Assembly: GCA_026545225.1 (NCBI GenBank)
Contig: CM048845.1
Location: forward strand, 100,374,033-100,438,032
Length of the DNA: 64,000 nucleotides
Direction of reading: 5' to 3'
From: Cornus controversa
Lineage: Eukaryota > Streptophyta > Magnoliopsida > Cornales > Cornaceae
The notes under the pieces are model-generated. The model ran no database searches, had not been told where the DNA came from, and saw only the letters and a list, made by a program, of their open reading frames with translations. Made by a program: the position numbers and the translations under genes. The stretch's first letter is position 1. Each line of letters starts with the position of its first letter. This document shows positions 57,143 to 64,000 of the stretch, piece by piece.

Positions 57143-60100
57143 TCAAAGTGAAAGACATTGTACTCTGTCAGGGACATTCCTAGGCATTGGAAGTGCAGTA
57201 ACATATCTCTTGGGGCAGGGTTTTTGAGCATTTGTAGCTGCATCCGGGTATGATGAGGACTCGGCCCCATCAGCTTGCCCCCGGCCATGGAACTTGGCAA
57301 AACGATTGATTACAGAATACTTCTCTAGCTCCTGGCATTCCACTCGTAAGTCCAAGACCGAGGCTCTTTTGTCCAGTCTGCACCAAAAAAGGGAAAACAT
57401 TAACCAAAGAGAGGGACTCTTCTTGCGAGAGAGAGAGAGGGTGATTAATTTGAATGAAACTTGACTTCTGAGTTCTTATCAATGATTAAAAAAATAAAAT
57501 GAAAAGGATTTCAACAGCATCAGCAGCTAACAAAAGCAAAAAATTGCTTGTTTCAGCGATTGAAGTCAGACAACAATACCAATTATATGCCCCCACCTCA
57601 AAATACAAAATAAAGTAAAATCTGAAACTTGGACTACTGGCCCTACAAGCTTTCTATACAGTACTGATCACCAATGCTAGTTAGTCTTCTGAATAGGTCT
57701 AAACAATGACAATGAGCATCGTCTTTCTCATGACCTATGAAGGCTAGCACCGAGTCCTCCAAGGCATTCAGTTTTCTTATTCTATCTTTTTCTCATGACC
57801 CATGAAAGCATCCAAGCCTCCGCTACACCTATTCCATTAAATTTCTCCAAGATCAACAATACTGTGAACCAAAGAGCATCACTGTTTTTTATATTTAATA
57901 TTTCAAACTTTCTTGCAGTCGTTAGGAAGTTGGAATATGATGATAATGTGAAGCACCACATTTATTACCAAGGAGTGAAACTAAATGCATCCTAGGAAAC
58001 GTCGGAATCAGACCTACTGTTGGGTATGCTCTTCAAAAGTAGGCATGTCGGACGCATATCTCATGCCCATCCCCCATGTTGATCATGTCTATATTCAACA
58101 CATCATGCAATGTCCACATAACATGGAACACCAGGAGCACGTGTAAACTTATTCTCACAGACCTCTCCAAAGCAACATCCTTCCCCTTCTACCTTGTACA
58201 GGATAGAACCTGGGCATTAAACTGGAAAGAATGGCATCATATAATCATCTACCCAAAGCCCTATCCCTCTACTATTTTGTTACCCAGATGAATTCTTCTA
58301 TCATCCTTTCATTTTTTCCTTTTTTAAATCAAGGGCCATGTCATCTTTCTTAACATCAAGAAGTAAATATTATGGCAACTTAGAGTGATTAAACCCGGAC
58401 ACAAAATCAGAACATTATAAAGGTATACTGAAGAACGAGAAAATATTCATCTCCTTAGATTTTTATTCCGACTACTCAACTGCCAAATCATCTTTCTTGC
58501 AATTACATTAGAGTATTAAACTAAAAGAATATAACAAAGGAAATTCAGGGAAACCAGTATATCTTACAGATTTATATAGAAACAGAAAAAACTCAAAAAT
58601 TTAGACATTAGAAGGCCAAGTATAGCGTTAACAGAATTAGCTGGAAAATATAATGTGTAAAAATAAAATAGACCAGAAGCATTACCTCAAGAAATCATTT
58701 TCTAGCTTCTGTGCTCTACCAATGTAGTCTTCCATAACTTTTGAAATATGCCAATCACCAATTCTCTCAGAAGATTTATGCTTATCAGACAAGCTATAAA
58801 AAAATATAAAACAAGTTATTATGTGCAGAATGACAGTCCTCATTAATTCTACAATTATTCAATCTGACTGAGCATGAATATTGATGAACAATTTCAGCCT
58901 TCAGGTAATTTCCAGGGTAGTTCTTACAGGTTTATGTTGTCATGAAGCCCATGGGAAATATTTCCCCGGCAAGAGATTAGGCTGCATGCACCCCCTAATG
59001 CTAGTCTAGCAACCAAGTACGTAATACTCTCGTAGTTTGAACCAGCATCTGCAGAGAGAACTGCTCCTGGGGGAGGGCGGAACAGTTGCTGCATTAACTG
59101 TGTAGTCAAGATAAGCCGTCTTTTTGGCCTAAGCATTGGTGGTCCATCTTCAATCATTTCAGCTTCATCTTCAACCTGTCATCAGAAATGAAGGCATTAT
59201 AGGACAACTGGATAACTAGGCAAAAACTAGTACAAAGAACGTGAATAGTACAGGGTGGTTACACCAGCACACCTTGTCAATCAGCCGATTTGCTGTTTTG
59301 GCCCAATCTACTTCTGCCATGCTGTAAGCAATAAAACTTCACTTGTATGAGAAAAACCAAAAAGGAAATGAATGAAAAACATTACTAGGAAAGAAAAAGA
59401 ATATTGAACATAAAGCAACCATATAGCATCCTGACTTCATGTAATCGATGATAAAGCTTATCAAATTACACTGAAAGAATTTGCGTTGTTTCATTAAATT
59501 ATTATTTCACCATATTTCGGCTGAGATTGCATGCATAACTTTAGAGTCAACTAACCCAAAAAAAGAAAAGGTATAGCAAACATATAGTGCTATGCAAATA
59601 ACATAAGGGGGCCAACTGTACTACAACATGTTAAAGGAGCCAACTTTCAGAAAGAAGTAATAAAATTCAGAGTAGGAGTGAGGAGGAGAGAAGACAGACA
59701 CAGAGAGGGTAAACATAGAGCATTCAGAAAATTTGCTATTTAAGACACCCACCTGATACTCCAAAGACTTTGGGAACCCTGTGTGACTTCTTTACGCCAA
59801 GAAAGAAGCTCACATGTTGCACTTTTGCGCTTCTTTGGTCTCACAATAACCAGACGTTGATCAATGACATCTGGAGGCAATGATTGGGGGGAAAATAAAT
59901 GCTCATTTGCAGCTGCAATTGGGATTGAAGTATTACCAACCCGACTTGCATCAGCATCAGCATTTACTTGCAATGTTGAATTATGTGCTTTTACACTATC
60001 AGAAGGCTTCCCAAGAGTGAACGGTTGTCCCAAACTCTTGCCAGCAGCAGTTTTTTGTGCATCATGTATTGGCAACATTTGCCCGTTTTTAAAGGTTCCA

Positions 60101-63100
60101 AATTGATTGAACCAAGAGGGTGCCATCTGAGGACTAATCTGAGAATTTTCAAGTCTAACAGCAGTTGTATTATTACTAGCAGGGCAATTCTGAGGATCAT
60201 CCCGACCAAATCTAAACATGTCCTGAGATGGTACACTGCCAAGTTGAGAAGATGAATTTCTTTCACAATTATTTGCTGACGCTAAGAAGCTTAGCATTTT
60301 AGAATCTCCAGATGGAACAGTGCTACGATGAACTAATGCATCTCCATCCCTAGTAATGTAATCGTTTGACAGTCCTATACTTGGAGCTTGCTGCTGAACT
60401 CCCTGACCACTGTGTGTTGCTTTAAATCTCTTCAAGTCCCTATTACTTGGATCATTCTCTGAACTCTTCATTGCCCGCATTTGATGCAGTAAGGAGTAAT
60501 TTTGATGCAAGATGTTATTTGGTTTTAAAGAATGGCCAAAGGCTTCAACGTCTCTCTGAGTTAAAGCAGGGTTCAGCGGAGATGCATCTGTGAGATGCTT
60601 GACAATGGTTTCTCTCTCTTGAGAATCACATCCTTTTTCAGCATGGAAAATGTTCCCAGATAATGGTCGCTGACTGGTGCTTTCTCTCTCTGATTGCTCT
60701 TCCCCACAGACAAAATCTTGTGAGTTCACAGAACTAGCAACAAATGCAGATGGCCCACTGCCTCCTTTACGGGTATCTTCAACCTCTAAATTCTGTGGAG
60801 CGCATGAAGTTGAATCCACATTAATATTTGATTGATTGGACTGGAAAAAATTCATTGGAGCCTTGCTAGATTGGGCACCTAATAAACGTTGCTGCACTGG
60901 AACACTAGTCCACAAGTTAGGTAATCTTTTCGTGGCACTCTGTTGAGAGATCCCAGATGTAATGGAAGGCTGGGAGACATGCACAGCTTCCCCTGCTGAA
61001 ATTTGTGGGGCTAAGACTCCATTTGGAATACTGCCAACTGTACTAGGCAAAGATGCCGGTGCAGACTGACCAGTAAGAGCTCTAATAGACAAATCTTCTG
61101 CCGCTTTAGAATGGGAAGCAAACCTGTCAAAAGGAGTATTCATAGAATGATTTGTTGTCACTTGTCCACTCGTACTGATCAATTGTTGATTTTGATGCTG
61201 ACTTCTGGAATAGGGAAGACCAGAATTAAATGCTGAAGAGGAGGTTCTCTGCATATTATACTGTGAGGATTCATTGCCAGTTTGTCCTGAAATATCAAGT
61301 TTACTATTCTTGAATTCTCCTTGAGATGTTCCATAAAAAGGAGACAAAGATTGACTTTGAGCTGCAGGAGCCAACGTCGTCTGACGCTTGTCTTTTATCT
61401 CAGTAGTGGTGTGACTTGAACTAGCAGAATTAATCGTCTGTGCAAGGCTCTGAGAGGACAATTTATGATCTGGAACAGGTAACTGTTGTGATGGAGGTGC
61501 CAGTTGTAAACCAAAACCATGAGAAGCATAAGAATGATTTTGCTGAAGCTGACTGACAGATCCATCAGAATTATCTACTTTGGGCATCTCAGATGATGGA
61601 TTGTGCACAGAAGAGCTGACATGCATCAGTGTGCCACATTCCCTCGATTGATCCACCTTGTGAAGAAGCTCAAGCATATTTTGACTGCAATGAACAGAAA
61701 CAGTTAAAGCATGATAGTGAGAACTTAAACATTCTAACGAAGGGGAAAAGAACAATAGTTATAAATTTCTGAAGGGACTTAAAAAGGAGAACTAACCAGT
61801 AATTTTTTATATAAACAAACTCTGTAGTAAATTAGTATTGAGTTATGGGCATGGGCATGGGTGTCGAGTGTCAACATAACATGGTCGCATGAGGAGTTCG
61901 ATGTGGCATTATGGGAACCCCTAACAATCAAGACAGAACACAATAGTACATGGATATATCTATGTTTCCAAAAATACTAATGTCTTTATAGTTCATACCA
62001 TCATTACCTTGTAAATTGGCAAAAAATAAGGTCAAATTTGTCATCATATTCTTGTCAATTGAGGGAAAAGGTAAATTTGCAAAGAATATTGACAAGAGTA
62101 TGTTTTGAAACTATTATATTCTCAGAAGTGGTTTACGTAATTCAATAAATTATAGGGCCAATTTAACAATTATCAATAATAGGCTTTAAGTTAAGGCTTC
62201 AATTATCATAACAAACAAAGAGAAGGAAGTATAGCTGACTAGGGCTCAAAAACTAGCCCAAAGAAGAAAGAGATGAGGAAGTCTCTCTCTCTCTCTCTCT
62301 CATATCCTGTTCTACTGGACACAAGATAAGTCAGTGCGGTTTCTTTTTCATTTTCTTTTCCCTTTTCATTTCTTTTTTTTTCTTTTTCTGTACCAACAGA
62401 GGGAAACACTCCATATGTTATTAACCGAGTGTCAACATATGGCCCTCTCACAGACGGCCATGTGTCTCAAATTATAGGCAATCAGAAGATCTGACTATGA
62501 AGATACCTAATATGTACAAGCTATAAGAAATCAAATTAACATGCATCCTATATAATAATCGTAAACCTCAAATAAACAACTACCTTGATGGAGCAGCCCT
62601 ATTTGGTGCATATTTGCTGACAGATCTATCGAAGGGACTAGACATGTTCTGCACAGAGCCTGGAAGAATACCTCTGGAAGGCACCTCGTCAAACCCTGTT
62701 GTGTTTCCTTGAAGATCAGGTAAATGTCCCTGTAAATATAACAACGTTCAACAAATATAATAACATTCATACTTTATTGCTCATGTCAGAAATAAAGTAA
62801 ATATAATAAAACAAAGCAAAGCCCGTGACTAACCTTTTCCATCTCCATAGAATTTTTGGGAATGGGGCGAAAAAAATTTGACTGCCCAAAGTACCCTTGA
62901 CTGTGACTTTTTGATCCTCGAGAAATCTGCTGGGACAGTGTCTGTGAATGGGTATTCTGTTTCATTCCATAAGAAGGTTCCACATCCTCATCCAAGTTTC
63001 CCATTGGATGATACTGAAATTTACGAGGGGCAGAAGTTCTCCGACCAGCCTGACCAGATGACTTTTGCTTGCCTGCATGTTGAATCCGCGAATCACTTGC

Positions 63101-64000
63101 ATCTGACCAGACATTTTCCCTCAACTCACCAGTGGAATTGCGGTGGGAACGATATCTTTCACTAGGATTCTCCTTTTTATCATGGTTCTCCATCTCATTT
63201 ATTCTGACTGCCTCCCTATCAGAGCTATTCATCGGTGACTCCAAAATCTGAAGACTATTGTTCAGATAATTCTGTGATTTCCCTGAAGCTTCACTTCCTC
63301 CACATTTCGTTGAAGAATCAACTTGTCTCCAGCGATTAAGGTGATGACTATTTGGAAGAAGTTCACTGGTTTCCTGTCTGGCCCTTGCAGTTCTTGAATT
63401 TGTTATGAGCCCAACATTATTCAAACTAGAGGCCTCTCTGTTTACCTCTGGATTTCCCATGGCAGATTTGGCATGTTGCAATTCAACAGCTGAATTAGGA
63501 AGAGAATCAGTATTACATATATCATCAATGTGACCAATTTCCTCATACACTGGTCCTTTCTGATCATTGCTCTGTGAAAATTGCAAAGAATTGTCATTCT
63601 CATGAATTTTTGAAGTCGCATGTTCACTTTGTGATACAGATTCAATAACATTACAGCCATTTGGTTTATTCCATGGTTGGCCCCCAGAGTTATACGAGGA
63701 TGTGCCATTTTGAAGGGTCCAAGAACCTCTAAGAGCACTTCTCTTTGCATTCATTTCTGTGTCTAAAGAACAAGCAGCATTTCCATTAACCTGACTCCCT
63801 TCAGCAGGCGGGTTTTGTAAAGGACCTCGATTTAACCACTTGCTTCCTTGATCTGAAGATTGCTGGATGGATCTGTGAGATAGGCTTTCTCCATGTTCGT
63901 AGGAAAATTTGTGTTCAAGTTGCTGAAACACCGGGGCACAGAAATTATTATTCATATTGGCATCATTAGACAGGGGAACAGATCTAGAACTTAATGCCGA
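57143..64000 (-). CDS. Dentin-sialophosphoprotein-like protein, 3' part
   Basis: Seven exons in the window: 64000-62834 (open at the window edge), 62729-62584, 61684-59753, 59321-59273, 59175-58928, 58793-58686 and 57377-57143. Phases fit at every junction, giving 1,294 residues of the C-terminal part. The protein is rich in Ser, Asn and Gln with long low-complexity stretches. Conserved blocks are NMLELLHKVDQSRE, APSWFNQFGTFKNGQM, a basic KKRKSATCELLSW block (possible nuclear signal), MAEVDWAKTANRLI, RPKRRLILTTQLMQQL and the C-terminal ALPMPRNVPDRVQCLSL. The layout matches the Arabidopsis AT5G07940/AT5G07980-type proteins annotated as dentin sialophosphoprotein-related, from memory. Molecular function is unknown; a nuclear role is inferred from the basic blocks only. 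The largest exon is 1,932 nt. The start codon lies outside the window. Confidence 0.85.

Noticed and set aside
59991-60266. 91-aa minus-strand frame in the large exon of the dentin-sialophosphoprotein-like gene
   Set aside because: Alternative frame of a long coding exon with no independent support.
1-64000. CRISPR arrays, operons or bacterial defence-type loci
   Set aside because: The window is plant nuclear DNA with spliced genes; the repeats found are transposons, microsatellites and segmental duplications.

Overview
The window is nuclear DNA from a eudicot plant. The evidence is the spliced plant gene families (a UGT83A-type glucosyltransferase, an RCD1-like SRO protein with an RST domain, a dentin-sialophosphoprotein-like protein), GT-AG introns, and an AT-rich background packed with typical plant transposon debris (LTR relics, TRIMs, hAT and Mutator-like non-autonomous elements, a SINE and an RTE LINE tail). 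The species cannot be fixed from the sequence.

Left part (1-22.8 kb). A Ty1/copia relic (1-2822, minus strand) abuts a recent tandem duplication. Copy A (2823-about 6460) and copy B (16556-20185) each carry an intact two-exon UGT83A1-like gene and the 64-nt last exon of an Asterix (PAT complex) gene. The Asterix gene is assembled from exons at 12.8, 12.2 and 6.0 kb, so its last exon lies in copy A behind a 6.2-kb transposon-filled intron, while the copy B exon is an orphan. A third, 228-bp piece of the UGT 5' flank follows copy B. Between the copies lie a nested Mutator-like element, Ty3/gypsy debris, two direct 0.69-kb LTR-derived repeats flanking Asterix exons 1-2, and the C-terminal end of a hAT transposase.

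Middle part (22.8-46.4 kb). An intact five-exon SRO gene (22819-25061, minus) is followed upstream by a tandem array of about 6-kb units (starting at about 25411, 31388 and 37589). Each unit begins with a rearranged piece of SRO exon 1 plus SRO promoter sequence. In all three units part of the exon 1 sequence is present as an inverted repeat, so a transcript would fold into an SRO-matching hairpin. The units also act as an internal record of transposition: a solo LTR sits only in unit 1, a hAT MITE only in unit 2, and related Mutator-type MITEs sit at different sites. From 38.4 to 45.5 kb there are further terminal-inverted-repeat elements and two miniature LTR (TRIM-like) elements, with no host gene recognised.

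Right part (46.4-64 kb). A plus-strand eight-exon gene (46429-55790) encodes a 318-aa conserved plant protein of unknown function, probably with one GC-AG intron. It converges on a minus-strand gene (57143 to beyond 64000) encoding a large low-complexity dentin-sialophosphoprotein-like protein, of which seven 3' exons are in the window.

The genes do not form a pathway. The parts that deserve attention are the two rearranged loci: the UGT/Asterix duplication, with a substitution at the UGT catalytic dyad, and the SRO-derived hairpin array. All exon models were built by eye from splice signals, reading phase and remembered family sequences, with no transcript or database support.
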